Assembly (NCBI GenBank): GCA_946406115.1
Contig: OX291557.1
Location: 3,194,501-3,258,500, forward strand
Origin: Apoda limacodes
Lineage: Eukaryota > Arthropoda > Insecta > Lepidoptera > Limacodidae
Reading direction: 5' to 3'
DNA: 64,000 bases
In this document: in pieces, positions 33,179 through 46,379 of the stretch
Layout: each line of letters starts with the position of its first letter
Position numbering within the stretch: the stretch's first letter is position 1
Position numbers and translations under genes: made by a program
Notes under the pieces: generated by a model
Told to the model about the DNA's origin: nothing
The model's database searches: none
What the model saw: only the letters and a program-made list of their open reading frames with translations

Positions 33179-35869
33179 CCCGCTCTACGGTATCTAAGAC
33201 ACAATGTGTGTCGTGTATGCTGATGGTGTAATAAGGTCTGAGGCGGATACAACTAGCCGGGCTCAGCCGGGCGGATCGGGACAAACAAACAAACGCACCA
33301 ACAACACTGGAAGTCGAGGGCAATATCGTGTGCCGTATGAGGTCCCAGGGTTCTAACAACGTTTACCCGCAGACTGACTGTTGTTTGTTTAGTCTGGCCT
33401 GTTTACTATCAAACACAGTATCCATCCAATAAAGCCAACTCTAAGAGAGGTCAGTTATACATATAAATTGTGTGATCATAGCTTTTTATAGCTTATGTAT
33501 AGCTAGAAAGCAGAGGACGTTAGTACTATTACTTATTTTAATATAAGCTATGTTAAATATAAGCTGGTCCATGATACACGTATACTTAATTAGTAACTCT
33601 TTTATGGGGCAATGTTTACATTTTACAACAATGTTCCTAATAATATTCAACAGGTACCAATTATAGGTAAATTTAAATCTGTCAAAAAAAACTTTGAAAC
33701 AAAGAAATATAATAAAAATAACGCAACAATATGTTTAAAAGGGTTTTTTTTATCGAAACATTGATGCTTATTAAACTTGTATTTTTTATAATGTAAGATA
33801 TAATAGTTTAATTGTTATGTTGTTAATCAAATGAAATTTCCAAAAAAGTAACTATTTTCTTACCGGATACTCCTCAGTAGAAATCTTCATTATGAAACAA
33901 GGCTCAAAAAAATAAGCATTTAAATTTTGACGATTCAAATTGTGAGTAAGCTGAACAATTAACTGAACTGGATTATTAACATACTGATGATCAGCCCACC
34001 AGTAGTACTAGGTACCAGGAAACCAAACTGTGTTGAATGGAATAAAAGATGTAGTTTATATTATTTAACCATCATCATATCATGAACAAAAATCATAGTT
34101 ACCAAATAATATACCCGAAGTAACAAAAAGCTAAAACAGCAGTGCCTTATAGGTAACCTTCGCTTGTCTGTCTGTCACAGGTATATTTTAGTTTAACACA
34201 GTTCTTAGATATATTATGTTAATACAAATTTGTTTGGAAAATATTTTGTGTTGGACCAGTAGGAATGTGAAATTAATTAAAAAGGAAGTTGTTTTCCCTG
34301 TCAACTACCAAATACCTTTTGAGGTCTTTTCTAGGAACTACAGTATAAGGTTCTGCAAGAAGAGAGTAAGAGACTTTTAAGAGTCGACAACACGCAAGTA
34401 ATATAATGTTACAAGCGTTCGGAGGCTAGGATGCACTGCTTAACATCAGGCCATATACTTGTGTGCCACCTGTCTTAATAATATAGAAAAAAATATCCCT
34501 TGTTCCGTTGTAAAAGACAGTCGCGAATGACATATGTCTTATCAACTGTGTTCTACCTAAAACTTGGCAGGACAAAACTTGATCCCAAACATTGAAGCGT
34601 ATTTTAACTTCAAGGTGCCGCTTTGCCTCCCTGACATAACTTGTGAGTGTCGATGGTGTCCTAGGGGTTTTGGTGTCTGCCTCGCGTTCTGAAGGGCGTT
34701 CTGAACTATTTTTGTTGATGTCTCAAGTACATAGAATATTCGCACCACTGATTTTTCAGTGAAGGAAAGACGTATCAGTCGCCTTTCCCCAAGGTTAATG
34801 GTAGGCCGAGTAAAGACTCTCGATTTATCAAAAAAAAAATCGACATGTCATAAATTAGGTTCTAAGGCGTTAACTAGGGCAACTTCAGCATCACTGTAAA
34901 TGACGAGTACATGACCCACTTTTGATTTGCCGAAATATTCTGGTTATGGCAGAATCCCTGGAGGACCTTGGCAAAATGCTCGACGCCACAATGCTACACA
35001 ACACTTGACACTACAGCTTCCCAACATATAGACCTCAAGACAAACATGGAAAACCCAAACAAAATGTAGAAATAACAGTTTATGTTGAAAACTCTTTTCT
35101 TCTTCACAATCACATTAAATTTCCCGAAGTGTCCCCCCCACATCGCATAAGTGTCCTCCCCACATCGCATAAGCGCTAACCAGCTAACGATTCACATCAA
35201 TAACGAACAGGTGGTCGTCGAATATGGTGACCAATTTGTTGAACTGTCTACATCATGTGTTACGTGATCGATCGGCGCTAATGTTAAAGCCTTTGTCAAT
35301 TAGTAGAACTCAGATTACTATTTGGTTGGCTAATTGCAGTATAACCACAGATAAAAGTTGCTTGATCTTATTATTAATTTAGCCAAAACCAGGGATATTT
35401 AGTTCCAAGGACGCCCCGCAAAGTACTTAATACTTTGACAGAACTAAAAAAAGTTTTATTACCTCTTACATTAAAAAAATAAGTTTCCAAATTCTATTTT
35501 ACCAAAATACGAGTAATTTGCATTCAGTCAAGAAATCCAATCATTTTGGACATATTATCACACACACACACACACATCACACAGAAGACAATAATATTTC
35601 CTAGTCAAAATTTTACTTTATCAATCGATTTTGATAAATTTCTTTTCTTTAGAAATATTGTTTTTGTCAAATAAATGTCACGTTTCAGTACAACACAACT
35701 TAAATCAGTTACCCTAAGACAGTTAATATTCTTGTATAGAATAAATAAATACATTTTATATGCAACATAATATTTTTCTTCGTTTGAAACAGAAAATAAT
35801 TTTACAAAATATTACATTTTTTTGGCGTCAAAATCATGACTATGACGTCACTAATTAAAATAGAAGAAG
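33179..35869. other. Long AT-rich spacer, unit 2
   Basis: No gene. About 80 bp near 33545-33660 are private to unit 2. From about 34810 on, identity with unit 1 becomes nearly complete. Includes the (CA)9 run at 35559-35576. Confidence 0.5.
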
Positions 35870-36253
35870 AACCGACTTCAAAAAGCTGCAAGTTTAAAGG
35901 TAAAAATAAGTAGTTTCACCTTTTTAGTGGATCTTTTTAAACTCGGTTCTCGTTTTTGTCAAAAAGTTTTTATTTTTTACTTTTAAGTGACCTTGGCCGT
36001 TGGCTTTTTTCTCGTACACTTAAAAAATACCTAAATCGCTTAAGGTACCTATAAAAATTTAAAGAGTTCCTTTTATTTCTCCAGGCTCCCATTATTATAT
36101 ACTGAACTGATGACCATGCCACCACCTGCGAAGTATATCCTTTTAAACGAAAAAAGAATTTTCCTAATCGGTCAAGGCGTCTTCGAGTAATGGAAACATT
36201 CATAAAAAAAGATTCCGACAGATATAGAACCTCCTTCTTTTTAAAATCGGTTT
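35870..36253. mobile_element. MITE family copy 2, unit 2
   Basis: Sequence as in unit 1 at 12483-12866. Confidence 0.55.
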
Positions 36254-36372
36254 ATTACTAGTCACTTAAATAGACGACAATATTTCCTAAACAACTCATG
36301 ATAGCTCTGTAAAGTCAAAGGAACATTGAAGCGTATATATTTATTTATGTGTAAAAAACTCTTTTAAATATA

Positions 36373-36945
36373 CAGTGTAAACTCCTTATAAAGTCATTCT
36401 TTATAACGATAAATAATTCTCTTTAACGTAGAAAAGAGCACAATTTGGTTGGTTTACCTTAAAACCCACACATTGATGCACTCTTTATTGCGCAGCAGCC
36501 ATTCTCTATAACGAAGAAATGTGTTCATATTTCGACGCAAAAAATATTTATTATCGGTATTATTGTTTATGTTATCTTATAAAGTTACAAAACACAGACT
36601 AAACCTTTGAGGCCCCAAAACTTCTGAGCTCGTAAACAGCTGCCTTCCTTTTGTCATTGTCAATTACCTTGAACACGTACATCATTATGCTTGGTTTCCT
36701 TGAAAATGATGGTCTCGCACTAAACACATCAAACTTTGAAAATGTTAACATGGCCAGTAAAAGAAAAGCGTTATGCGTTGACGGTAAAGTTTGTGTGATA
36801 CGTGCGATTGAAAAAGGGAGAAAAGAAAAGTAACGTTGGAAGACGTTTTAAACTAAGTCGAGTTTCTTCACTCCATATAACGATAACTCTCTATAACGAT
36901 AAAAATGCTCGGTCCCTTGAGTTTTGTTATAAAGAGTTTACGCTG
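36373..36945 (+). mobile_element. Tigger/pogo-like DNA element, unit 2
   Basis: Same ends and TA flanks as 12986-13558. The transposase fragment at 36750-36833 carries the same one-base frameshift. Confidence 0.8.
36750..36833 (+). pseudogene. Tigger/pogo transposase N-terminal fragment, unit 2
   Basis: MASKRKALCVDGKVCVIRAI followed by EKGRKEK and stop. It has the same extra A as unit 1, so the frameshift predates the separation of these two halves or was copied between them. Confidence 0.7.
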
Positions 36946-37117
36946 TACCTTTTTTTGTTACATGAAGCTATCTTTACTAGTTTATGAAGTATTATCATTT
37001 GTGTAAATGATTAGTTATTTCTGCTCGTTAACGAACTAAAATATTCTCGACAAAATAAACCGCATCAACATAAATTGGGCGAGTCGAACTAATATGTCGC
37101 TTAATTAATAACGGATC

Positions 37118-37290
37118 CATGGGGACGACGTCACGGAGTATTCGTTGTATACTCAAACCTTCTCCAGAATGTAACAAATACTTTTCCGAAAACCGCATAT
37201 TAAAATCGGTTCAGCCAAACGCGAGAAAATCGCGGACAAACGTCAAACATACGGGTCAAACTGAGAACCTCCTTTTTTTGAAATCGGTTA
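37118..37290. mobile_element. MITE right-end fragment, unit 2
   Basis: Counterpart of 13731-13903, apparently unchanged. Confidence 0.5.
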
Positions 37291-37777
37291 AAAATATCTT
37301 AAAACAGTGACATCACTAATCAAAAACTATTAAGTATATTTTTGTTTAAAATAATTTTATCTTAAATCAAAGCCAATAAAATGTTCCGTTAAGATAATAA
37401 TGCTTTGAATTAAATAAAATAATGATATTAACAGAATTTACTGGATTTTTTACTCAAAATCTGATATTTTAAGTGCTGCTGCTTGTAATTGACACATATT
37501 AATCAGGAAAGAAAATTAAGTAGAAGAAACAATAATCGTAATTAGCACTTTTTTGTTTAATTTTTTTGTTTACACAACACACCAAAGATTTAAACAACAC
37601 AATAGAAATCAATCAAATAGAATGGATATAACAAGTAGAAATAAATTCAAAGGAAAGTTCGTTGTATTCAACAAATGTCAATAATTTCTATTTGGTGAAA
37701 CAAAATCTATCAATACCATTTTGGCTAAAATCCTACGGCCACCGGTGAACATGTGGATTGCTATTGGGTTGCTACTA

Positions 37778-37972
37778 TTAGTTTTTCCCATCAGTCTTAC
37801 ATGTTTTATAATCATCATGGATGAATTTTATTTTGTTTACTCTAGTAGGGCTCAAGCTAGATCTTTTTGCTGAAATAGTTAATCCAGCTACCGAAAACAC
37901 CCTCTCACTCGGTGTGCTTGTGACATGCCCACAGAGTACAGCTTTAGAAGAGTACTGTTTGGCGAAAACGTA
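37778..37972 (-). pseudogene. hAT transposase C-terminal dimerisation fragment, unit 2
   Basis: STPSERVFSVAGLTISAKRS, then SLSPTRVNKI. It keeps the Ser after KR that unit 1 changed to Phe. Confidence 0.75.
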
Positions 37973-39032
37973 TTACCTAAATTTTCTATTCTTTCGGCGC
38001 CCACGTCTAATTGGATCATCTAAATGTCTAGATTTTTAGCTGAGATATAGCTGAAAGGATGAAGAATGAAGGTCCCACGGAAATCGATTTTTCGCGATTA
38101 AAACCGCAGGACACTATTTCTATACGTTGCAACGGGGTGACATGAGTCTTTGGTTTGTTTGGTTTGTTTTACCTTCAAGCCACAACAACTCAACCGATTT
38201 AGTTAAAATTTGGAATAGAGGAAGCTTATAGTTACTTGAGGTAGGTGCGAATAACCATTACCGATATATATAGATATATATAATATTATAACTAATTATA
38301 TTATAATTAGCTTGTGGTCCGCCTGGTGATAAGCCGTCACCGCAGCCTATGTATTTGATCTGTCTGCCTGTCCTTCAGTATATTCAATAAGTCATAATTT
38401 TGCCATTATTTCCATCGATTGTTACATAATTTAACAGGCAGGCGTCTTAGTCAGTCAGTCGCCACATAGTTAAGATATAATAAGATAATACGTATAAACA
38501 GAGACATCACGATTTTACTACGGGTCCTGTTGATCGAGGTAGTGCTTTTTAGTCGAAGTCTTGCAGACAGTTGCTGGAGCGCTGTATGTGCTTTGGATAT
38601 CTGTACAAGAAAATGGCTCCAACAGTCCTCTAAAGGTGTGCACCGTAAGACAGAATTTAGCAGGTTTACTGTAGCCCGATGTTTCTGCCATTTTAGATAA
38701 AAAAATCATACTTAAATACTTAGATAGATACTAAGAAAAAAAGAAAAAGAATAGGTAATAAAATTTCATTGTTATCAGTAAGTAGAACATACAAATCCAA
38801 ATAAAACCAAAGTACCCAATGTGGGCTCATACAATGGAAACCAATAATAATTTGTAATCAACAAACACAACATACAAAATCAAAACGCAAGTTCGTGGCC
38901 AGCCTAATCAAAATACATGCTCGTAACAATCTGAGAGCAACAATGGGCGGTAATAACTCTCTTTGTGCGGGCTCGGATCGCTCCACGCACCTTTTAATCA
39001 GACCGTGTGTTCCGGGGTTAATTCTGTGTAAA
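37973..39032. other. Spacer, unit 2
   Basis: No gene. Includes the dispersed-repeat fragment 38312-38362 and the AT palindrome before it. Confidence 0.5.
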
Positions 39033-39102
39033 CATACCGGTCATTTCGGTTTTGATACCTATACCGTTATACCGGTACTGCGTGGGTAGAGTTCCCAACA
39101 CT
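39033..39102. mobile_element. hAT-like terminal fragment, unit 2
   Basis: Same as 15646-15715, ending AGAGTTCCCAACACT. Confidence 0.4.
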
Positions 39103-39141
39103 ATTATTGTGCTATTACTCAAAATATAGTAAATATTCAGT

Positions 39142-39449
39142 CAAGTGCGAGTCGGGCTCACGCACCGTGGGATCCGTACCACCATCTTACGTTACTTAAA
39201 ATCAGAAACAAAATCAAAAACAGTGCCGCAATCATCGCTATATGGTGCTCTATCGGTAATTAAGATGGTAATGGCTCAGACCCGCCTCATACTAGGAAGG
39301 TTTTAAGGGTTCCGTAGTCAACAAGGAACCCTTATAGTTTCGCCATGTCCGTCCGTCTGTCTGTCAGCGGCTTAGCTCAGAGACCATACAGAAAGCTGTA
39401 ATTTGACATGGATATGGATACATATTAATTAGACCGACAAAGTGGTAAA
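39142..39449 (+). repeat. Composite of dispersed lepidopteran repeats, unit 2
   Basis: Same as 15755-16062. Confidence 0.5.
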
Positions 39450-39862
39450 TCTATACTAATATATAAAGCTGAAGAGTTTTTTTGTTTGAACGCACTCATC
39501 TCAGGAACTACTGGTCGGATTTAAAAAATTCTTTCAGTGTTGCATAGCCCATTTATCGATATATCATCACGCTAACACAAATAGCAGCGGAGCACTAAAG
39601 AAAAATGTTTCAAAATCGGGGTTTTTTTATCCTTTTGAGAGCTTCCGCTGCGTGCGCTGCGTAAACGGTTAGAGTTTCGCAAAAATCATGTATGACAGAA
39701 TTGTTCCCGTATAGAAGTTCTAAAAAAAAGTTCGCGACACCATATGTCGATATTTTAAAAATATTGTACCTTCTTTGTTTTTTTTTATAATTGAGGAGTT
39801 GCCGTAAGAATCCTATGCCGATAACCAAATTTAGGGCGGGCGAAGCCGCTGGCAAAAGCTAG
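39450..39862 (+). mobile_element. Non-autonomous Helitron, unit 2
   Basis: TCTATACTAATATATAAAGC to CTAG, between A and T; essentially the unit 1 copy. Confidence 0.8.
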
Positions 39863-39906
39863 TTAAATATAAAGACTATAATTTTGTATAACCTTAGGTT
39901 TTGCAA

Positions 39907-40060
39907 AATCAAATAGTTTATTTCTCAAAAGGATACAATACCACTTTTTTGACGTCAGTATAATATGCAAGGAATTTATTAACTACTACCGTTTCGGAAT
40001 CAAGATGGCGTTCTGGGGAGAAGAAATGGCGAAAGAAACTCTCCAGCTGTCGCTCTTTTC
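39907..40060 (+). mobile_element. Non-LTR retrotransposon tail-like fragment 2, unit 2
   Basis: Same as 16521-16674. Confidence 0.5.
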
Positions 40061-42232
40061 AATTTTGATTATACATATAACGATTGCCTTTGTTTAAATG
40101 ATTCGATCTGCGTAAAGATATAAATCACCGACGAAGGAATTAGTGTAGCGATAGCCGCCTTGTGGATTTATCTATTGTTAGGGTTGTCGATACTGGCTGT
40201 TTAAGAAATATCACAAAAAATTTAATATATCTTCTATAATAGAATACAACACAAATTGAAAGAAAAACAGTCTGAACTTTGTAAATAGCTCTTGTATCGT
40301 TAAAAATTCTTTTATTGTAGAAGTTAGTTTAACACACAAGTATGATCTTTTTTTTATTAGTAACTAACCAAACTTTATGCGCTTCATTATTTTTTTAATG
40401 TTGGTGGACATCTTGATATACGAAGTATAATTAAATAACATGTATAGGTTATGGTTTATTATTTTATGTATTTCTTCATCAAATCAAACCATTGACGTAT
40501 TAGTTTTAACGTTTGAAATATTTTTATGAACTTACTAAATTAAGATTTACTTTATCTACCTATCTATCTAGTAGGAATTTAACTACTAGAGATAGATAAA
40601 AACTAAGGTTCGAGCTATTTGTCATCAAAAGTGATGGTGAAAGCAGAGGAAAGCGATGACAACAACAAATCTTACACTTCTTATTGTCCACAAGAAGTGT
40701 AAGATTTCTTTAGTTATGTAGTGATAACCCTAGTAAAAGAAACATTTAGTAAAGGCGAGTCGGTAATCCAGCACTTCGCTAATGACGTGTCTAAGAGCGC
40801 GATATTTTTTTTTTCGTTTCTTAACTAAATTTCTTCGTTCTCACATTTTCAGCTATTATCGTGTTCTTTCTGAAAGCGCAAAAAGGGAAATGTAAGTTTG
40901 TGTTTGTACGAATTTTTATAGGTTTCAGATATTTGGTTTCTTTTTTAAATCCGTAACGAGTCTGTCTATTTATTGATGCCTGTACTGCAGATGCAGAGAT
41001 TAGTGCAATATTTTTCCTAAGTAACCAAACGAAGCCTAAATCCTAGACGGTAAATGGTTTTAAGATAATTATGGACCTATGTACATTCTTACTGACGGCA
41101 AAGAACGCATAGCGCGCGCGGAATGTCGTGGCCCGCCATGATATGCTATTTTCGAACCAATGTCATTTTTATATGGTAAAACAGTAACACTTATAATTAA
41201 AGGGAAACTTGTAGTTATAGGCAATTTGGGCAGTCTAGGGTGGGATGTTCCTGTTTAGGGTGGGATTGGCAAAGGGGTCCAGGTCTTTCATTTTACCGCT
41301 TATTATTATGAAGCTGGTATTTATGACTCATGGGACATATATAAAGCCCCCGCAGTCCAAATACACTGAATTATTAGCAGTGTCGCGGCGATGGGATCAC
41401 CAACTTTCAAGCAAAACTGGTTGATGGAAAGAGGCTTATTTCATTAAGGGTAAATTCCAGCCACTTCTTTCTTCATATATTGATACATTATATAAGGTTA
41501 ACTTCCCAGCCGCTAGTGAGCAATGCCATGGTATAAAGTATCTATCCCCATTGCTTCGTTGTTTGTGTGATCAGTAAGTAATATTCATAAAATATTATTC
41601 AAATGTATAGATAGATTCCTTGATAAAAGTGTGAGCAATCACTCGTTAACGTGGAATTGCAGTAACTTTATATTAAAATATTCACCAAGTGGATAAAGCT
41701 ATCTTATGTGACGGGTGCTTAATTGAATCCCGAGCGTAACGAGGATCCAACGGTTAATACAAGAGTAGAGTTAATTCTAGAATTCCGGGAATAGAGGGAT
41801 TCAAGTTCGCAAATAAATAGTGTCAAGAAAAACATTTTTGAAATGTTGATCAAACTCATGTAATTCAGAGTCTGGGAAAAATCACTGCTTTTTAGGTTTT
41901 TTTTTGGTTATCTTCTCAGTTTGATACACTCAAAATAATATTTATCCGATTATTACGTTTAGGTACACAACTTACAATATTTATATTTAGTTTGATTTTG
42001 CGAATAATTTCAGCTGTAAATATATGTATAATACGGGAGTATAGATACTGGTGGTTGTCGCTTGATTACTACTTTCGTGGTACGCAATCGCCTAGGTAGG
42101 TACGCTTATAAAGTTTTTCATAAAACGATTTTCATCCTTCGTCGTTATGCCTATGCACAGTGATACACAATATGATTGTTAAAAGTAATTCCTTTCGAAA
42201 AAACACCCGCAATTTGAACTTTATTGCAACCA
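40061..42232. other. Spacer with a hairpin cluster, unit 2
   Basis: No gene. Counterpart of 16675-18845, with only a few substitutions (for example AAGTGGATAAA against AAGGGGATAAA). Confidence 0.5.
40667..40707. repeat. Perfect 16-bp stem hairpin, unit 2
   Basis: Identical to 17280-17320. Confidence 0.85.
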
Positions 42233-42470
42233 AACAAGGGCGTCGCCAGCTTATGACCAAGGGGGGGCAATGGGGCAATATTATAGAGGATAAAAAATAT
42301 GAACGCCTGGTACAGCATGAAGCGTTACACTTTGGAAGTCTTTGTCTCGATGACGATTGTAATAAGAATTCTGATGTCAATGTATAAAACTTCACAAATC
42401 CTCGACAGCACAATAACTAAATCAAACTTTTAGACACAGTAATAATTATTTATTTTAACAAAAATAATAT

Positions 42471-44720
42471 TTAATTAAAACATAACCTGCGGGGATTTTT
42501 TGCAAAACTTTCAACCACTTTATCATTAAAACTATTTAGGTTTTTATTTATTATAGCTCTGTGTACACTCATCATGGCCAGACCATTAAGGCGATTTTCT
42601 GCCATGATACTTCTTAGCCATGTTTTTAGTCTTCTGAGGCTGCTAAAAGATCGCTCTACTGTACAGGTCGTGCATGGTAAAGCGATCAAAATTTTCAATG
42701 CTTTGTCCGTTTCGGGAAAGTAGGAATTTGTATCTTTTAGGACATCAACAACTGTAAGATTTGTTAGATTAAGCCTATCGTGCCACAATTGCTGCCAAAG
42801 TTCGATTTCATTCTTTATGTTCGGTAAATCATAAAACTGGGCAATAGATTCACAAGTTTGTTTCAGATTTTCAGTTGTCATCTTTTGGATCTGCGCCGAG
42901 TGTAACTTAGATAATGCGAATGATGGCGTGTTTTCTTCAGGACTACCCAAGGGAGGTGATATTTGAATCCAAGTATGGTATTACTAAAAGTGGTCTTTCT
43001 GGCTTTCTGCTGGATGATTGCTTCTATGACGTTGTTTTCCCGTAATACGCGGTATTGATGTAATGTTCTCCTCTAGTTCGACTTTCTCCGCAACAGCAGT
43101 AGCCTCCGGATTTTCACGGTGGTTTTAATTAAAAGTAAAATCATTTTAACGTGTTCCGAGACTTTGACCATGTCCATAGCTACAGATTTGAGTACGTGAT
43201 CAACGGGTTCCATCAAAGCCGAGTATTTGGCTACCAACATAATCCCGAGATCGAATGAAGTTCCGGAAGTAGCGAGTTGCACTTTTTCCTTCCTGAGATA
43301 ATGTTTGTATGGCTTACAGAATTACTGGAAGATTTTTTTTAAAAACTCTGATGGTTTTGTGTTTCTTACTCCATCTTGTCTCGCAAAGTCTGGAAATATT
43401 AGGTATCAACTTCCTCCTCAAAACTAATTCCCGAAAAAAGTTTATAGTATCTTTGGTGGTTCCCATGGCATTTCTAATTTCAGGAAGTGAATTTAGATCA
43501 TCGATAATTAGATTCAGTTTGTGGGACGAGCAATTAAAGTAGAGGGCTTTGGTGTACCTTTGCGTAAGACCGCTTGTACCCCTCCGTCTTTTCCTGACAT
43601 TGTTGAATAACCATCAAAACCAAAACCAACGCATATATTTATATTCAGATCTTCTTTTGTCAAAAACTCATCTATGCTATGTGCAATTGATTTCGCATCC
43701 AAATCTTTTAGCTCAATGAATCCGACAAACATTTCTTTGTCTTCCTGTGTTTCTTCATCAAAATATCGCATCCCAATCGATAGTTGTTCAGTGCCAGAAA
43801 TATAGGCTGTTTCGTCTGCTAGCACACTATATGCTGCTGCTTCTTTCACTTTTTTCATAATATCAGCCTTAATAACCCTTCCACAAATACCAATAATTTC
43901 ATTTTGAATATCCACTGAACGGTAGCTTGCATTCTTTTCCCTTTGCTCAATGTGTTTCTTTTAAATCAAATCTCCTGTGTCAATTCGCAGCCTGTACAAA
44001 TCCTCGAAAATACTTTCACCATAATGTTTACCTCTCAGTGCTAAGTCGTGTAACCCGCAAAACTAAATGCAGGAAATAATAGATTTTATAATTTTGCTAT
44101 TTTCTTCAATAATTCCCTGGGAATATTAGTTTAGTTGCAAATCGACAGGTTCACCTGCGAGAAAAGATTTAGCAGCTTTCAATGCCTCCTTATGGAAGTG
44201 GGTTTCAATGTGCTTTTTGCACTGCTCGTGAATATCATTGAACTTACAAAAGGGCCTCATAGTAAATGATCCCAATATGCATCTAAATGAATTTGGATTT
44301 GGTGGGAACAACGTACAATATTTACACAATGGAATGGAATATACCAACCATGCAGAGTATGTTTCCAACCAAGAATATTAAATTTTCTCTTTAAATGTTT
44401 TGCATCTTCCGCAAAGTTATAGGTCGCGGAAGGGGACTACCAGTTTTCAATGAATTCCTTCTTCTCTTCGGTTGAAAACATGTGTGCCCGTCCAACTTAT
44501 CGCCCGATATCATTTTCATTGCAGTCATCCTCATCCATCAATGAATCAGGATTCGGCGCCAGAGCCAGATATCTAGAGAAACTTGGTCTAGGTAGTTCCT
44601 GCGGCTGAATATAACCTGTTGTGGTTGTGTGACCGATGAAGACACATGCGATATTGCTGTTACTTTGTCCTGTTCATCGCTGTCGCTACTTGATCCATCA
44701 GTTTTTTTGTTTCAAACTTC
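42471..44720 (-). pseudogene. Broken hAT transposase (TTF finger / DUF4371-like), unit 2
   Basis: Same broken gene as 19087-21362, in the order TTF region (44368-44126), DUF4371-like core (43915-43514) and dimerisation tail (42950-42471). Extra damage in unit 2: the TTF piece stops 20 codons earlier (DLQLN then stop), and 26 bp are missing near 43274. The core reads NINICVGFGF against NINECVGFGF in unit 1, the same version as block B of unit 1. Confidence 0.85.
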
Positions 44721-45186
44721 CTGCAAAATAAAAGGCTTTGATAAAACTTTATGTAATTAATTAAATTTTTACGGGAGAGCAGTCTTGTTCAATTACTTAT
44801 AAACATTATCTCAGGAAGCTTTTTTAGACTTATTTATATCAAGGATCTGTTTTAATTTGTATTTAATTGAACCACAAATATAATTTATGTTTTGTTTTCA
44901 TAATTAATTACTGAAATCGAAACCACTGTTTAGTTAACGTTAAATTCATAGAGATTGAATCAATAAACTCGTTTTTAATAAAATAATAGTTTTTCTTAAC
45001 ATTTCCCTTCCACATAATCGATCCTTTCTTTCCTCACCAAAAATATGCCAGATAAAATCAAAAATGATATTCTTAACGATTATTATACGTCTCTAGCTAG
45101 TATATCCGTAACCAAAGCTATTAGCTCAGAGAAATAAAATAAAAAAACTAGCTCTAAGCCCAAGATAAAAGCAGTACATAACTTAC

Positions 45187-45208
45187 CAAAAAACTTTCTG
45201 ATGTCCAT
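45187..45208 (-). pseudogene. First coding exon of the hAT transposase, unit 2
   Basis: MDIRKFF plus GTAAGT donor; the intron runs to the TTTTGCAG acceptor at 44721. Confidence 0.55.
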
Positions 45209-45661
45209 AATGATAAGATGATGAATGGAGACACACGCAGAAACTTCAAAACTCAACACTGAAACACAGGCAAGCCGGTAGTCTTATAATCGCATTCCGA
45301 TTCGCTTGTTTCGTTGATGGCTTCCAATTGTTCCAATCGCTCGCAGCGGCTCACGTCTTTATATACCCAAACGAACATCATACAATGTACGGTAACATTC
45401 TACCTGGTCTAGTTCTAGTAACTGCTACCAAATTCCAGAGAGATCATTGAACAAGCGCCATCTAGCGTCGAGTAGCAATACTAGGTTTTACAAGGATTCT
45501 AGTCGATTTATTCAACTGTAGGTGTTTCTTATGAACACTTACAGGTGGCATTGTCCACAAAACCAATTAAAATTGTATGTTCGTAATAATAACTTCTACT
45601 TCAGGTATGCCGCATACAAATTATACAAAACTAACGTGAATGCACACACACACTATACCTA
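45209..45661. other. 5' flank of the hAT gene, unit 2
   Basis: No gene; same content as 21851-22303. Confidence 0.4.
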
Positions 45662-45940
45662 CCTCCTGCCTACATATTTTTACACTGTTTAATGGCCTTG
45701 CGTTATGGCAAATCTGATATAGTCGTGATGAAAATGGCGGCGATTTTAAAAACGGATGTCAAAATCTTAATGTTATTCTGAATATTTCAATACTTTCTAC
45801 AATATACATTAAACCTTGTGAATTTATTTACGTTTTGTCATGGGATGCGGAATTTATTTATAGGTAAGGAAGTCAATTGCTCGCACTTTGGTCGCTTTGC
45901 GGCTAGCTACATTTGATCTCTAGGGTGGGGGGGGGGCAAC
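45662..45940. repeat. Block A, single copy, unit 2
   Basis: 279 bp ending in G10-CAAC and followed by TGCCTAGG. This single form is probably ancestral to the A-B-A structure in unit 1. Confidence 0.9.
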
Positions 45941-46158
45941 TGCCTAGGTAAATGTATGAACATTAATTCGCTTCTTGGCTATTTTATTACAGCTTCAACT
46001 GTTATTCGATAGAAATAGTACGAATGCATACATTTTGAGAAGAAAAAAAATTATACAGTTTGCTTAAAATAACGGTTAGGTCCATTTCGGTTTGGATTCA
46101 ATGACCGAAACCGGTTCGAAATTATCTATTTTATTTCCAACTATAATAAAAAAAAAAA

Positions 46159-46357
46159 TTAGTGTCGGACAACCGTCCGGAATCGTGACAACTTGTGCCT
46201 TTCACTTTTTATGTCTGTCTCTCTCGCTCTTAGGCGGGCTAACCATGCCGCGTGCCTCTCACTCGCTCTCATTGTGAGCGCATAACGTGAGCGGAGCGTA
46301 ACGCAGTTTCTTGAAGTGTCACCCGGCAAACCAATTTATAAGACGTTGTCACGTCAA
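46159..46357. other. 199-bp insert at the unit 2 / unit 3 junction
   Basis: Absent from the unit 1 / unit 2 junction. It is more GC-rich than its flanks. It starts TTAGTGTCGGACAACCGTC and ends AGACGTTGTCACGTCAA; the ends are loosely inverted (GACAACCGTC / GACGTTGTC). It follows an A11 run and precedes TAACGGTG. It could be a small DNA element or the remains of the sequence that flanked the original single-copy locus. Confidence 0.6.
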
Positions 46358-46379
46358 TAACGGTGTATTTAGTCAGCAA

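Larger units (their letters stand above)
23417..46158. repeat. Tandem unit 2 (about 22.7 kb)
   Basis: Direct repeat of unit 1. The junction with unit 1 reads CTATAATAAAAAAATA|ACGGTG. It lacks the 618-bp A-B block, has an extra ~80 bp near 33545-33660, about 35 bp near 27625-27660, and a 26-bp deletion within the hAT region near 43274. Confidence 0.95.
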
